64,000 nt of DNA from CAYVGO01 sp964450725 (GCA_964450725.1 CAYVGO010000002.1:26492-90491); one strand, 5' to 3'; counted from the first letter of the stretch, positions 25,142-34,263 are shown. Program-made: numbers and translations. Notes: generated from the sequence alone by a model not told the origin.

Positions 25142-26503
25142 ATGCAAATTACACAGGAGTCTATTGTAGACCAATTAGTTACCATTAATGTAACAATAGA
25201 CGTAGAAGATTATTTACCAAAAGTCGAAGATCAGTTAAAAAAGATACGTCGCGAAGCCTCTATCCCCGGGTTTAGAGTAGGACACGTTCCAAAAACATTA
25301 ATAGAAAAGCGGTTTAAAAAAAGTGTTACGGGAGAAATTGTTTTTAAAACAGCCTATGATAGTTTTGAAAAATATATTGACAGCACAGAAAGAGAATATC
25401 AAATTATTGGTAACCCAACATTGGCTAAAATGCCTGAAGATGGAGACTTTGCTCAAGAACAATCTTTCCTTTTTACATTTACCATTCACTCAGTGCCAAA
25501 GGTTGATTTGACAAAAATCAAAACATTATCTGTTCAGGATTATGCAATTAAAGTTGACGATGATTTGGTAGATTCGTATTTCTTAGACAAAGCCATTGAA
25601 TGTTTCCCTTTTGAAACAGTAGAAAATGATGAGACTATTGCAGAGGATAAGGCTTACAGAATATTTCCACGCATTAAAAGTGGAGAAAGTTTTTTAGAAA
25701 CGAGTAGTCATTCTTCTGTATTAATTTTAAGTCCATTATATCCGGAAATTGCTAAACCTTTTATTGGTAAAAAGCAGGGAGATGTTGTAGAAATTGCCAA
25801 AAAAACATTTTTAGACTATAGCTACCAAATGCATAGTAGAATCAATATTTTTAATCAAAATATAGTTACCGATACGGTCAGTATAGAGTTAAAATATATT
25901 GATAAATATGCTTGGGAGGAGAATTATGTAGAAAAAATGTTTGAAAAATATTATCCTGAAAGTGAAGAAAAAACAGAATCTAACTTGCGTCAGTTGATTA
26001 GTGATGATATTGATAAAGAGTTTAAGTTATCGGTAGACGATTACAACAAGAATCATCGAATCCCCAATTTATTGCGAGATTTGTTTGATGTACCCATTCC
26101 CACTGCCGGAATAGTAGAAGAATTAAAACACCAACATACCTCTGAAAAAGAAGAAAATGCCTATATTCCCACACAAGAAGAGATAGAATCTGCACTAAAA
26201 ATGTATAAATTACGTTATGTATATAAGCAGTTTATGGCAGAAAACAATATTTCTATAGAATCTGAAGAATTTGAACAACATGTAGAGAAATCTATTACAG
26301 ATATGTATAGAGGTAATGTTACAGAAGAATTAGTTAATTCTATGAAGCAATATTTCTATAACAACGAGGAAATGCGTAATCGAATTTATTTTCAAGCATT
26401 AAACAAAAAGTTAATGGACAATATTGCGCAACAAGTACAATTCTCAACTCCAAAATCAATTTCTTATTTAGAATTTCTTACTCTAATTAATCATAAAGAC
26501 TGA
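25142..26503 (+). CDS. tig: Trigger factor chaperone
   Basis: 453 aa ribosome-associated chaperone that meets nascent chains at the exit tunnel. The N-terminal ribosome-binding signature is clear (IPGFRVGHVPK, residues 40-50). The central region lacks an obvious conserved FKBP active site, as often in Bacteroidota, and the C-terminal part is helical. It heads the tig-clpP-clpX cluster; clpP starts 36 bases downstream, so co-transcription is likely. Confidence 0.94.
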   Translation: MQITQESIVDQLVTINVTIDVEDYLPKVEDQLKKIRREASIPGFRVGHVPKTLIEKRFKKSVTGEIVFKTAYDSFEKYIDSTEREYQIIGNPTLAKMPEDGDFAQEQSFLFTFTIHSVPKVDLTKIKTLSVQDYAIKVDDDLVDSYFLDKAIECFPFETVENDETIAEDKAYRIFPRIKSGESFLETSSHSSVLILSPLYPEIAKPFIGKKQGDVVEIAKKTFLDYSYQMHSRINIFNQNIVTDTVSIELKYIDKYAWEENYVEKMFEKYYPESEEKTESNLRQLISDDIDKEFKLSVDDYNKNHRIPNLLRDLFDVPIPTAGIVEELKHQHTSEKEENAYIPTQEEIESALKMYKLRYVYKQFMAENNISIESEEFEQHVEKSITDMYRGNVTEELVNSMKQYFYNNEEMRNRIYFQALNKKLMDNIAQQVQFSTPKSISYLEFLTLINHKD

Positions 26504-26539
26504 TTAAAAATATAATTTTACATTAATAAATTTACATAC

Positions 26540-27208
26540 ATGGCACTTCATGATTTTTACCGCTATGCAACCCGCCACGCCGGAATAAGCAGTACTACAT
26601 TAGACCGTTACCAATCTATATATAATGGCTGGATTAGCCCTATGGTGATTGAAGAGCGACAAGCCAATGTGGCAAGTATGGATGTGTTCTCAAGATTAAT
26701 GATGGAACGGATTATTTTTTTAGGAGTTCCCATTGACGACTATGTGGCTAACATTATTCAAGCACAACTTCTTTTTTTAGCTGCACAAGATTCAACACAA
26801 CATATTTCAATGTACATCAATTCTCCGGGCGGAGAAGTATATTCAGGATTGGGAATTTATGATACCATGCAATTTATAAAACCTGAGGTCTATACTATTT
26901 GTACAGGTATGGCAGCATCTATGGCAGCCGTTTTACTTTGTGCCGGAGCAAAAAACAATCGCTCTGCATTGCGACACTCAAGGGTGATGATACATCAACC
27001 AATGGGTGGAGCTTCCGGTCAGGCTGCAGATATTGAAATTACGGCACGTGAAATCAGTAAGGTTAAAAATGAGTTGTATGAAATTATTGCCAACCATTCC
27101 GGACATTCTTTACCTGAAATAGAAAAAAATGCTGACCGCGATTATTGGATGAGTTCAAAAGAAGCTTTGGAATATGGAATGATTGATAAAGTATTGGAGA
27201 AATCGTAA
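26540..27208 (+). CDS. clpP: ATP-dependent Clp protease proteolytic subunit
   Basis: 222 aa serine peptidase that forms the tetradecameric chamber fed by ClpX. Triad: Ser127 (GMAASMAA), His152 (VMIHQPMGGASGQA) and Asp201 (DRDYWMSS). Length and flanks (tig upstream, clpX downstream) match the standard cluster. Confidence 0.97.
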   Translation: MALHDFYRYATRHAGISSTTLDRYQSIYNGWISPMVIEERQANVASMDVFSRLMMERIIFLGVPIDDYVANIIQAQLLFLAAQDSTQHISMYINSPGGEVYSGLGIYDTMQFIKPEVYTICTGMAASMAAVLLCAGAKNNRSALRHSRVMIHQPMGGASGQAADIEITAREISKVKNELYEIIANHSGHSLPEIEKNADRDYWMSSKEALEYGMIDKVLEKS

Positions 27209-27237
27209 ATAAAATTTTGGATTACAATAGGTTGTTC

Positions 27238-27292
27238 CTACGAAACAAAGCAATAGGTTTATCCATATTTTTACTAATATTTGGTTTCGTAG
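27238..27292. repeat. 9-bp inverted repeat in the clpP-clpX gap
   Basis: CTACGAAAC (27238-27246) and GTTTCGTAG (27284-27292) are exact complements separated by 37 bases. No T-run follows, so it is not an obvious terminator. Confidence 0.6.
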
Positions 27293-27371
27293 AAGTGACC
27301 TCAATCATATAAAATTAAAAAACCACCATAAATGAGAATGCAGAGTATTTTATGTTTTAATTTATTTACTC

Positions 27372-28637
27372 ATGAAAAAAGATAATCATCAATATTGTAC
27401 TTTTTGTGGCCGTACGGAGATTGATGCCAATATGGTTAGCAACGAGCGTAATTCTATTTGTGAATACTGCGTTGCCGACGCTTATAAAGTACTTCACGGA
27501 GAGATACCCACTAAATCTCCCTCAAGTAATGCAAATAGCAGAAAAACAAAAGCAAACAATAAAGTTGTTAAAAACATTCCAACACCGATTGAAATTACAA
27601 AGTTTTTAGACAATTACATTATTGGTCAAAATGCCGCAAAACGTTATTTATCTGTTGCGGTTTACAATCATTATAAGCGAATATTTTCTAATACAAACAG
27701 TGAAGAATCAATAGAAATAGAAAAATCTAATATCTTATTGGTTGGAAAAACCGGCACCGGAAAAACATTACTGGCACGTACTATTGCTAAGTTATTGCAA
27801 GTTCCTTTTTGCATTGTTGATGCTACTGTATTTACAGAAGCCGGCTATGTGGGAGAAGATGTAGAAAGTATTTTATCACGCTTACTGCAAGCGTCGGATT
27901 ATGACGTTGCTGCAGCAGAACAGGGGATTGTATTTATTGATGAAATCGACAAAATTGCCAGAAAGAGTGGGAATCCTTCAATTACCCGTGATGTGTCGGG
28001 AGAAGGTGTGCAACAAGGATTATTAAAACTACTGGAAGGTTCTATGGTCAACGTACCCCCGAAAGGAGGACGAAAGCATCCGGAGCAAGAATATGTACAG
28101 GTGAATACAAAAAATATTCTTTTTATTGCCGGAGGAGCATTTGAAGGAATAGAAAAAATTATTGGAAAGCGATTAAATACTCAAACTATCGGCTATATCC
28201 AAGATGAAGAAATACAAAAAATAGAAAAAAATAAACTTTTGCAATACGTAAACTCTGCAGATTTGAGAACTTTCGGACTTATTCCTGAAATCTTAGGACG
28301 TTTACCCGTGATTACACATCTTGACAATTTAGATAAAACGGCATTACTTTCCATACTCACAGAACCTCAAAATGCAATCATCAAACAGTATAAACATCTG
28401 TTGGCATTAGATAATGTAGAACTTACTATTATACCCGAAGTATTAGATTATATTGTACAAAAAGCCATTGATTTAAACCTTGGAGCACGTGGTTTGCGCT
28501 CGATTTGTGAAATCATCATGACCGATGCTATGTATGAACTACCAAATTTATCGGCAGAAGAAAAGAAAAAAGGTTTTACTCTAACCTTAGATTACGCCAA
28601 AGAAAAATTACAACAGCGTCTCACAAAAGCAAGTTAG
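27372..28637 (+). CDS. clpX: ATP-dependent Clp protease ATP-binding subunit ClpX
   Basis: 421 aa AAA+ unfoldase. An N-terminal zinc-binding domain with Cys9, Cys12, Cys30 and Cys33 recognises adaptors and substrates. Walker A GKTGTGKT lies at 125-132, Walker B IVFIDE at 186-191, and sensor-2 GARGLRS near the C-terminus. It partners ClpP encoded 163 bases upstream. The C-terminal AAA lid is intact. Confidence 0.97.
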   Translation: MKKDNHQYCTFCGRTEIDANMVSNERNSICEYCVADAYKVLHGEIPTKSPSSNANSRKTKANNKVVKNIPTPIEITKFLDNYIIGQNAAKRYLSVAVYNHYKRIFSNTNSEESIEIEKSNILLVGKTGTGKTLLARTIAKLLQVPFCIVDATVFTEAGYVGEDVESILSRLLQASDYDVAAAEQGIVFIDEIDKIARKSGNPSITRDVSGEGVQQGLLKLLEGSMVNVPPKGGRKHPEQEYVQVNTKNILFIAGGAFEGIEKIIGKRLNTQTIGYIQDEEIQKIEKNKLLQYVNSADLRTFGLIPEILGRLPVITHLDNLDKTALLSILTEPQNAIIKQYKHLLALDNVELTIIPEVLDYIVQKAIDLNLGARGLRSICEIIMTDAMYELPNLSAEEKKKGFTLTLDYAKEKLQQRLTKAS

Positions 28638-28665
28638 AAAACCGCATTTATAGTACAGTACTTTT

Positions 28666-29013
28666 TTATAAGTTGAAAGGAGTGCTATCCTGACTTTCGC
28701 AGTAGAAGAACAAAGAAAGAAAACCAATCAGAGCATAAGTAATAAGCAAAGGAAGACTCCAAAGAATGTCGAAGGAGTTAGAATTCCAGAATGTTGTAAT
28801 GGTTATAATCATCTGATTAATATAAGGCTGTAACAGCAAATAAATTCCGGTCATTATTCCACATAAAATGTAACCGAGTAGCAATTGTCGAAATATTTTT
28901 TGCTGTTTTTCTCGTGCTTTTATTTTTCGTAACACTTTGTTTGTAAAGTCTGGATTTTCCAACTCTACGATTTGTTCTTGTACTAAGGATTTAAAAAAGT
29001 TCTTGTCGCTCAT
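28666..29013 (-). CDS. Small membrane protein, possible anti-sigma partner
   Basis: 115 aa with a charged N-terminal helix (about 1-40) and two or three membrane spans (about 43-62, 66-75, 82-104). The gene start overlaps the stop of the ECF sigma gene by four bases. That position and architecture are typical of membrane-bound anti-sigma or sigma-associated proteins, but there is no zinc-binding HxxxCxxC motif. Function is inferred from context only. Confidence 0.6.
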   Translation of the reverse strand: MSDKNFFKSLVQEQIVELENPDFTNKVLRKIKAREKQQKIFRQLLLGYILCGIMTGIYLLLQPYINQMIITITTFWNSNSFDILWSLPLLITYALIGFLSLFFYCESQDSTPFNL

Positions 29014-29561
29014 ATTTTTATTGTACTCCTTAATTGATTATACAATTTTTGCCTTCCGCGATACAAAATTACTTTAATATTTGTTATTGACAAATTGACA
29101 ATGTCAGAAATTTCGGTAACAGACATTTCCTCCCAATAAAAAAGTTGCATGCACACTTGTTCTATTTCTGAAAGTGTTGATATTGCATGCTTAATAATAT
29201 ACTTTCGCTCTTCTTCTTTCATTTTCTCCAATTGAGATTGATAATCAGATAAGTTTTCGAGAACTTTATCATCAATATCTTCTTCAGAAATGGCGTAAAC
29301 TATCTTTGTTTTACAGTACTTGTAACTTTGCCTGACAATAATCGTATAAAACCATGTTGAAAATTGCGATTGAAAGTTGAATTTTTTCAGATGTCTATAA
29401 GCTTGGATAAATGATTCCTGTACCACATCTTCGGCAACAGTATGATTTTTGACAATAGATAAAGATAAAGAAAAAGCACCTTGTTTATATTTTTCTACCA
29501 GATGTCGAAAATTATCGGTTTCACCGGCAACTACTTTTTCAATCCAAAATCGGTCATTCAT
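29010..29561 (-). CDS. ECF-type RNA polymerase sigma factor
   Basis: 183 aa, sigma-70 family. Region 2 is visible in the first about 90 residues (VAEDVVQESFIQAYRHL, FNFQSQFSTWFYTIIVRQ). Region 4 lies at about 130-175 with a helix-turn-helix (MSVTEISDIVNLSITNIKVILYRGRQKL). It sits in a four-gene minus-strand unit, overlapping both neighbours by ATGA junctions, so it is translationally coupled to a small upstream ORF and to the downstream membrane protein. Confidence 0.92.
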   Translation of the reverse strand: MNDRFWIEKVVAGETDNFRHLVEKYKQGAFSLSLSIVKNHTVAEDVVQESFIQAYRHLKKFNFQSQFSTWFYTIIVRQSYKYCKTKIVYAISEEDIDDKVLENLSDYQSQLEKMKEEERKYIIKHAISTLSEIEQVCMQLFYWEEMSVTEISDIVNLSITNIKVILYRGRQKLYNQLRSTIKI

Positions 29562-29776
29562 GATATATTAATCTTCAAGGTCATGAATTTAAAAAAATCC
29601 GGATAATGCAATGAATGGATGATAAACAATTGCTTTTTTTCAATCCCGAATTGTTCGTCAATGCGTTGTTTGAGGTTAGTGTTTTGTTCTATAGGAAAAA
29701 GAGCATTGGGTAGTATAATCCCAAATAATACTACCCAATAACGAACGTTTATTTGATAAACTTTACGGCTCTTCAT
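29558..29776 (-). CDS. Small hypothetical protein in the sigma operon
   Basis: 72 aa from the ATG at 29776; a TTG at 29788 would add four residues and overlap the previous gene. One hydrophobic stretch near the N-terminus (about 11-26, VRYWVVLFGIILPNALF) suggests a signal or membrane anchor; the rest is unrecognised. Its stop overlaps the sigma factor ATG (ATGA), good evidence that it is translated. Confidence 0.6.
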   Translation of the reverse strand: MKSRKVYQINVRYWVVLFGIILPNALFPIEQNTNLKQRIDEQFGIEKKQLFIIHSLHYPDFFKFMTLKINIS

Positions 29777-29784
29777 ATTATTTC

Positions 29785-30291
29785 TCAATCATTCATTTTC
29801 TCATTCTTTTCTGTACTATCTTCTGTTTTGTTTTTACGAAACCGATCAATAATTGTATCTCCAAAAATCATAATAAATCCGATGCTCATAAATATCATAC
29901 TAAAATAAGAAGTTGGTTTGCTAAAACCAATCTCTGCTAATATTAACCCCAAAAAAAGTCCTGATCCAAGTCCACATAGTAGTTTTGAAAAAAACATAGA
30001 AAAGTTGAAGTCAACCTTTCGTAGAGATTTGTCTTTAATATTAATACTGGGGGACAAGGGAATACCGGCTTCTATCATTTTTAGTCGCTCCTGGGTTTTC
30101 AATTTGTCTTGCTTTGCTTTGTAGTAAAAAAAGAATCCCATAAATCCAAGAACAAAAACAAATGGAGCAATGATAACAATAATCTCAATGGCATTACTTG
30201 ATTCGTGGTAATGATGTTCTACTATCTTAATAATTTGTTGGACAGTATCTTTAGCAACAATATTGCCAGTTGATAATGAATCTGTAGTCAT
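29785..30291 (-). CDS. DUF6249-like membrane protein
   Basis: 168 aa. Membrane segments at about 38-58, 108-123 and 127-145 are separated by a basic stretch with ERLKMIEAGIPLSP, a hallmark of a Bacteroidota family of small membrane proteins beside ECF sigma factors (DUF6249-like). The C-terminus is charged and Lys/Glu-rich. First gene of the four-gene sigma operon. Confidence 0.7.
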   Translation of the reverse strand: MTTDSLSTGNIVAKDTVQQIIKIVEHHYHESSNAIEIIVIIAPFVFVLGFMGFFFYYKAKQDKLKTQERLKMIEAGIPLSPSINIKDKSLRKVDFNFSMFFSKLLCGLGSGLFLGLILAEIGFSKPTSYFSMIFMSIGFIMIFGDTIIDRFRKNKTEDSTEKNEKMND

Positions 30292-30420
30292 AATTTTAAA
30301 ATTTAAGTAAATAACTATTCATTAGAGTTCCTTAACAACCAAAAGGTTACAAAATCGATAAAAAAATTATCAATCAATATGCTGAGATACCGAATCTATA
30401 AAGCAGATTTATCTTCATCT

Positions 30421-31332
30421 TTACTGCTTTCTTTTTTTCATATATTCTTCAATTGTTCTTACATCCGTATCTTTCAATAAAACCAGTTTAGTTTTATCTA
30501 ATAAGTATAATGTCGGAATGGCTTTTAAGTCATACAACCCTTTAGATTGAATTACGTGCTGTTCATCATAACCATAAATCCAGCCTTTATGATGTTTTAT
30601 GCTTTTAATCCACAATGAGTAATCTTTATCAGAATATATTGCCAAGATAGTAAGTTTATTGTTGAGGATAGCAGTTTGTAAAATATCTGACATTTGTAAC
30701 ATTTGTTGAGTTGTCTTACATTGTTGACAGTCGGGGTTATAAAAATAAAGAATAGTATAATCAGACTTTATGGCAGATAAAGATTTTGTTGAATTGTCAG
30801 ATAATTGGTAACTAAAAAATGTTGCAACCTCTCCAATCTGATTTTTAGATGCCATTTTGAGCCTATACCTCCATTTTGTTTTGTCCGTGTCTGTAAATTT
30901 TTCACAATTAATTAAAAATTGAAGTACAGGAATATAAATATCATCATTTCTGTAGTTAGAAATCGGGTTGTAAAAATAATTTTCGTAAAGCGATACAAAA
31001 TATTTAATAGTAGCCGTATCTGCATTTTTTAATCGAGATAAAGTTGAGTTTATCATAACACCAAAGTGATTTCTGTTAGGATAAGATGAGAGTAACAATA
31101 CATATTGTTGAAAACAGGATTGAAAATCGTTTTTGTGATGAAGTAATTCATTATTTTCAAAATTACAGTTATCCCAAAAATGACTAATCAAATACTTTTG
31201 TCGTTCTGTATCAGAAAAAATAATGGTTGGTATATCAGGTAGTTGCATAGAGAAGCCCGAAATTTTGTTTTCTCCAAAGACACAATACATCAAAAGCAAC
31301 AATAATACAATAAGAAGATTCTTTTTTATCAT
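30421..31332 (-). CDS. DUF5106/thioredoxin-like exported protein
   Basis: 303 aa from the ATG at 31332, the first Met downstream of the promoter. A signal sequence (about 1-20) exports it. An N-terminal helical DUF5106-like region is followed by a TlpA-type thioredoxin domain from about 185, with redox site PDCQQCK (CxxC) and AIPTLYLLD containing the cis-Pro. Probably a periplasmic or envelope thiol-disulfide reductase. Single gene, divergent from rplS. Confidence 0.85.
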   Translation of the reverse strand: MIKKNLLIVLLLLLMYCVFGENKISGFSMQLPDIPTIIFSDTERQKYLISHFWDNCNFENNELLHHKNDFQSCFQQYVLLLSSYPNRNHFGVMINSTLSRLKNADTATIKYFVSLYENYFYNPISNYRNDDIYIPVLQFLINCEKFTDTDKTKWRYRLKMASKNQIGEVATFFSYQLSDNSTKSLSAIKSDYTILYFYNPDCQQCKTTQQMLQMSDILQTAILNNKLTILAIYSDKDYSLWIKSIKHHKGWIYGYDEQHVIQSKGLYDLKAIPTLYLLDKTKLVLLKDTDVRTIEEYMKKRKQ

Positions 31333-31353
31333 AAAAGAGTAAAATTGTTTAGA

Positions 31354-31385
31354 CAAAGGTAAACCTATTTGTCAATACGACCAAA
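31354..31385 (-). promoter_or_regulatory. Promoter of the thioredoxin-like gene
   Basis: Minus-strand TTTG (31385-31382), 20 bases, TACCTTTG (31361-31354); a near-perfect Bacteroides promoter that fixes the downstream ATG at 31332. Confidence 0.65.
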
Positions 31386-31437
31386 GTCTAAAATCAAAGA
31401 TTTTGAGAGAACATTTTCATAATCAAAAAAAATAACG

Positions 31438-31445
31438 TACCTTTG
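31438..31445 (+). promoter_or_regulatory. -7 element upstream of rplS
   Basis: TACCTTTG, about 90 bases before the rplS ATG; the -33 region reads ATTTTC. Confidence 0.5.
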
Positions 31446-31534
31446 CAACCCATTTTATGCAACCTCTTTTCCATTGTCGGTATATAAAACGAAAATGTTG
31501 CCGGATTCCAATAACTATTTAAAATTGAAGAAGA

Positions 31535-31909
31535 ATGAAAACCGATTTGATGAAAGTAGCCATTGAGGCTTGCCAAATTAAAAAAGAAGGAGAACCTAAA
31601 GTTCACCCTAAATTTAGTAGTGGAGACACTATTACAGTAACTTATCGCATTGTTGACGAAAATAAAGAACGTCTTCAAAAATTCAGAGGAGTAGTATTGC
31701 AGCGTCGAGGTAGTGCAAATACAGAAACTTTTACAGTAAGAAAAGTGACTGACGGAATTGGAGTAGAACGTATATTTCCAGTTGTTTCACCATTTATTGA
31801 CAATATTGAAATCAATAAAGTCGGTAAAGTACGTCGTGCCCGTATTTTCTACTTCCGTAATCTTACCGGTAAAAAAGCCCGTATTAAAGAAGTACGTCAA
31901 AAGTCGTAA
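31535..31909 (+). CDS. rplS: 50S ribosomal protein L19
   Basis: 124 aa, located at the 30S-50S interface. Recognisable by FSSGDTITVTYRI, ENKERLQKFRGVVLQRRG and KVGKVRRARIFYFRNLTGKKARIKE. Separated from its usual trmD-rimM-rpsP neighbours, as is normal in Bacteroidota. The tRNA gene starts eight bases downstream of the stop codon. Confidence 0.97.
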   Translation: MKTDLMKVAIEACQIKKEGEPKVHPKFSSGDTITVTYRIVDENKERLQKFRGVVLQRRGSANTETFTVRKVTDGIGVERIFPVVSPFIDNIEINKVGKVRRARIFYFRNLTGKKARIKEVRQKS

Positions 31910-31917
31910 TCCTTTTT

Positions 31918-31991
31918 GGCGCGGTAGCTCAGCCGGTTAGAGCGCATGATTCATAATCATGAGGTCGGGGGTTCAAGTCCCCCCCGCGCTA
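31918..31991 (+). tRNA. tRNA-Met (anticodon CAT)
   Basis: The cloverleaf folds cleanly. The acceptor stem GGCGCGG pairs with CCGCGCT (first pair G-T). The D arm contains GCTCAGCCGGTTAGAGC. The anticodon stem CATGA/TCATG has loop TTCATAA, and the T arm is GGGGG-TTCAAGT-CCCCC. CCA is not encoded. Most likely elongator Met, although CAT also serves Ile2 after lysidine modification. Confidence 0.92.
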
Positions 31992-32017
31992 CAAATTAAA
32001 ACTTATTATATGGGTAA

Positions 32018-32049
32018 TTTGGCAGAGCCATAAATTTTATCTACCTTTG
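32018..32049 (+). promoter_or_regulatory. rpsU promoter
   Basis: TTTG (32018-32021), 20 bases, TACCTTTG (32042-32049), a textbook Bacteroides-type promoter. Confidence 0.7.
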
Positions 32050-32091
32050 CCCCACTTTTCATTAACCATTTAAAATCATTACTGAAATACT

Positions 32092-32283
32092 ATGATTATT
32101 GTACCGCTCAAAGATGGCGATAATATTGAAAAAGCGTTGAAGAAATTCAAACGTAAAATTGAAAAAACAGGTGTTATTAAAGAATTAAGAGATCGTAAAT
32201 TTTTCACTAAACAATCTGTTCAGAAACGTGATGTTGTGAAAAGAGCCATTCATCGTCAGAAATTACAAACTGTTGAAGAATAG
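32092..32283 (+). CDS. rpsU: 30S ribosomal protein S21
   Basis: 63 aa, basic, with the family start MIIVPLKDGDNIEKALKKFKR. The rpsU-xerC-hpf order downstream is a familiar Bacteroidota arrangement. A terminator between rpsU and xerC suggests the ribosomal gene is mostly transcribed alone. Confidence 0.95.
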   Translation: MIIVPLKDGDNIEKALKKFKRKIEKTGVIKELRDRKFFTKQSVQKRDVVKRAIHRQKLQTVEE

Positions 32284-32312
32284 TTTTCGATAGTTTTACA
32301 ATAAAAAAAGTT

Positions 32313-32343
32313 AAAACGGTAAATCTAATTTGCCGTTTTTTTT
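32313..32343 (+). terminator. Intrinsic terminator after rpsU
   Basis: AACGGTAAAT pairs with ATTTGCCGTT (one T-G wobble), followed by a run of eight T. Confidence 0.75.
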
Positions 32344-32377
32344 ATTTCTATCTATCTTTATCAACCATTTTTATTTT

Positions 32378-33262
32378 ATGTTATCTGATTTCTATAACCA
32401 TCTTAAAGCCGGAAGCCATTATTCCAAACATACTGTAAGTGCTTATTACAGCGACTGTTTAGCATTTATGGAGTTTTTTAATATTGTATCTATTGAAGAT
32501 TTAAGAGAAATCTCACATAAAGTATTAAGAGGATGGTTTGCCGGATTAATGCAGCAAGGCATGTCAGCACGATCAATACGTCGAAAGATGGCGGCATGTA
32601 AGTTGTTTTTTGAATATTATTGTCAGGTTGGAGTATTGAAAAATAATCCGATGGATAAAGTAACTGCGCCGAAAATAAAAAGTCGATTGCCTGTCTTTTT
32701 CAATGAAACTTCATTACAGCAAGCATTGACAGAATCAGAAATAATAAATAATCAAGATTATTCCCAACTGCGGAATAGGACAATTATTGAATTGCTTTAT
32801 GCTACTGGAATACGTCGTGGAGAATTGGTAGGATTGACGTTGTCAGATGTAGATATTCAGCAGCAGCAAATTAAAGTATTAGGCAAAGGAAATAAAGAAC
32901 GCTTGATTCCACTTTTACCGACAATAACCGAAATACTGCAGCAATACATAGAATTGAGAAAAGAACAAGTAACAGAACATAATACACTTTTTTTGACAGA
33001 TAAGTTACAGCCGATTTACCCTAAAATGGTGCACAATATTGTTACCCGCTTTTTTTTAACGACTAATAATAACATCAATGTTCGTAAGTCTCCACACACA
33101 TTTCGGCATACATTTGCAACACATTTACTCAATCGAGGAGCACAGTTGAATGATATTAAAACGTTATTGGGGCACAGTAATCTCTCTGCTACTCAGATAT
33201 ATACACATACTACATTTGAAAAATTAAAAACTATTCATAAAAAATTACACCCACGAAGTTAA
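32378..33262 (+). CDS. xerC: Tyrosine recombinase XerC/XerD
   Basis: 294 aa from the ATG at 32378; earlier in-frame codons overlap the terminator. Resolves chromosome dimers at dif with its partner. The N-terminal SAM-like core-binding domain spans about 1-90. The catalytic set is complete: Arg146 (TGIRRGEL), Lys170 (GKGNKERL), His240 and Arg243 (HTFRHTFATHLL), His266 (LLGHSNLS) and nucleophile Tyr275. Its housekeeping position between rpsU and hpf argues against an integrase of a mobile element. Confidence 0.92.
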   Translation: MLSDFYNHLKAGSHYSKHTVSAYYSDCLAFMEFFNIVSIEDLREISHKVLRGWFAGLMQQGMSARSIRRKMAACKLFFEYYCQVGVLKNNPMDKVTAPKIKSRLPVFFNETSLQQALTESEIINNQDYSQLRNRTIIELLYATGIRRGELVGLTLSDVDIQQQQIKVLGKGNKERLIPLLPTITEILQQYIELRKEQVTEHNTLFLTDKLQPIYPKMVHNIVTRFFLTTNNNINVRKSPHTFRHTFATHLLNRGAQLNDIKTLLGHSNLSATQIYTHTTFEKLKTIHKKLHPRS

Positions 33263-33324
33263 GTATTCTTATTAACCTTGGTACTTGTAAGCCCATTTGT
33301 TTCACATTTAAAATATTAATTACT

Positions 33325-33615
33325 ATGAACGTACAAATCCAATCAGTAAAGTTTGATGCCGATAAAAAATTAATTGAATTTACGGAAAAGAAAATATCGA
33401 AACTCAGTAAATTTTTAGATAATATTGTTAATGTCAGTGTTATTTTTTCGCTTTCTTCGAGTAATGATCCCAATAATAAGGTTACAAAAATAAAAGTGGA
33501 AGTTCCCGGTCAAGATTTATTTACAGAGCATCAAAGCAATAGTTTTGAGAAAGGGATAGATTTAGGGATTGATGCTTTAAAAATACAGATTGAAAAATAC
33601 AAAGACAAAAGGTAG
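33325..33615 (+). CDS. hpf: Ribosome hibernation-promoting factor, short form
   Basis: 96 aa RaiA/HPF-fold protein that binds the 30S decoding site in stationary phase. Family features: MNVQIQSVKFDADKKLIEF at the start, KISKLSKF and a C-terminal KIQIEKYKDK. No C-terminal dimerisation domain, so it is the short type. Follows xerC by 62 bases. Confidence 0.92.
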   Translation: MNVQIQSVKFDADKKLIEFTEKKISKLSKFLDNIVNVSVIFSLSSSNDPNNKVTKIKVEVPGQDLFTEHQSNSFEKGIDLGIDALKIQIEKYKDKR

Positions 33616-33732
33616 TGATTAATGAAGTCCATTGTCATAACTTGGAATGCACTACGTCATTCTGAAGATGTGATACAGTAATTTCTATATTCTTTTTCCA
33701 ACTTTCAATGCTTAAAAAATTCACTTCTGTTT

Positions 33733-34185
33733 ATGCGTAAAGGGAGTAATGTTGTTATTAAAAACAAACGTGCTACTTTTGAATATGAAATTTTAGAAAC
33801 ATTTTCTTGTGGAGTTGTTTTGCAAGGAACAGAAATTAAATCTATTCGGAATGGAAAGGCTGCCATTAACGACAGTTACTGTACGTTTTTAGGTAAAGAA
33901 TTGTGGATTAAGAATTTACATATTGCAGTTTATGAGTTTGGAACTTATGCAAATCATGACCCTTTGCGCGAACGTAAGTTATTATTGAAAAAAATAGAAC
34001 TTCGCAAGTTGCAAAAGCGAGTACAAGAAAAAGGACTGACGATTATTCCTTTAAAGATGTATATCAATGACAAAGGGCTTGCAAAAATTGATATTGCTTT
34101 GTGTAAAGGAAAGAAAATATATGACAAGCGTGAAAGTTTAAAGCAAAAAGACTTACAGCGTTCTATGCAGCGGCACGAAGAATAA
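33733..34185 (+). CDS. smpB: SsrA-binding protein SmpB
   Basis: 150 aa partner of tmRNA in trans-translation. Diagnostic segments: NKRATFEYEILETFSCGVVL, GTEIKSIRNGKAAINDSY, and the basic tail KIYDKRESLKQKDLQR, which enters the empty A site. The tmRNA gene itself is not in the window. Confidence 0.96.
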   Translation: MRKGSNVVIKNKRATFEYEILETFSCGVVLQGTEIKSIRNGKAAINDSYCTFLGKELWIKNLHIAVYEFGTYANHDPLRERKLLLKKIELRKLQKRVQEKGLTIIPLKMYINDKGLAKIDIALCKGKKIYDKRESLKQKDLQRSMQRHEE

Positions 34186-34210
34186 CACCGCAGATGTACT
34201 TTTATAAAAA

Positions 34211-34250
34211 AACAGCCCCGAATAATACATTAATGTCATTCGGGGCTGTT
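34211..34250 (-). terminator. Intrinsic terminator (minus strand; may serve smpB too)
   Basis: AACAGCCCCGAAT (34211-34223) pairs perfectly with ATTCGGGGCTGTT (34238-34250). On the minus strand the stem is followed by a run of T, so it primarily ends the lipoprotein gene at 34264. Confidence 0.85.
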
Positions 34251-34263
34251 GAACTAAATTTTG

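Noticed and set aside
28649..28665. Terminator between clpX and the sigma operon
   Set aside because: AGTAC and GTACT are separated by one base, too short a loop for a stable hairpin.
31918..31991. Initiator tRNA-fMet
   Set aside because: The anticodon stem CATGA/TCATG lacks the three G-C pairs of initiator tRNAs, so it is read as elongator Met.
32378..33262. Integrase of a mobile element
   Set aside because: Sits between rpsU and hpf, a conserved housekeeping position, with no att sites or cargo; best read as XerC.
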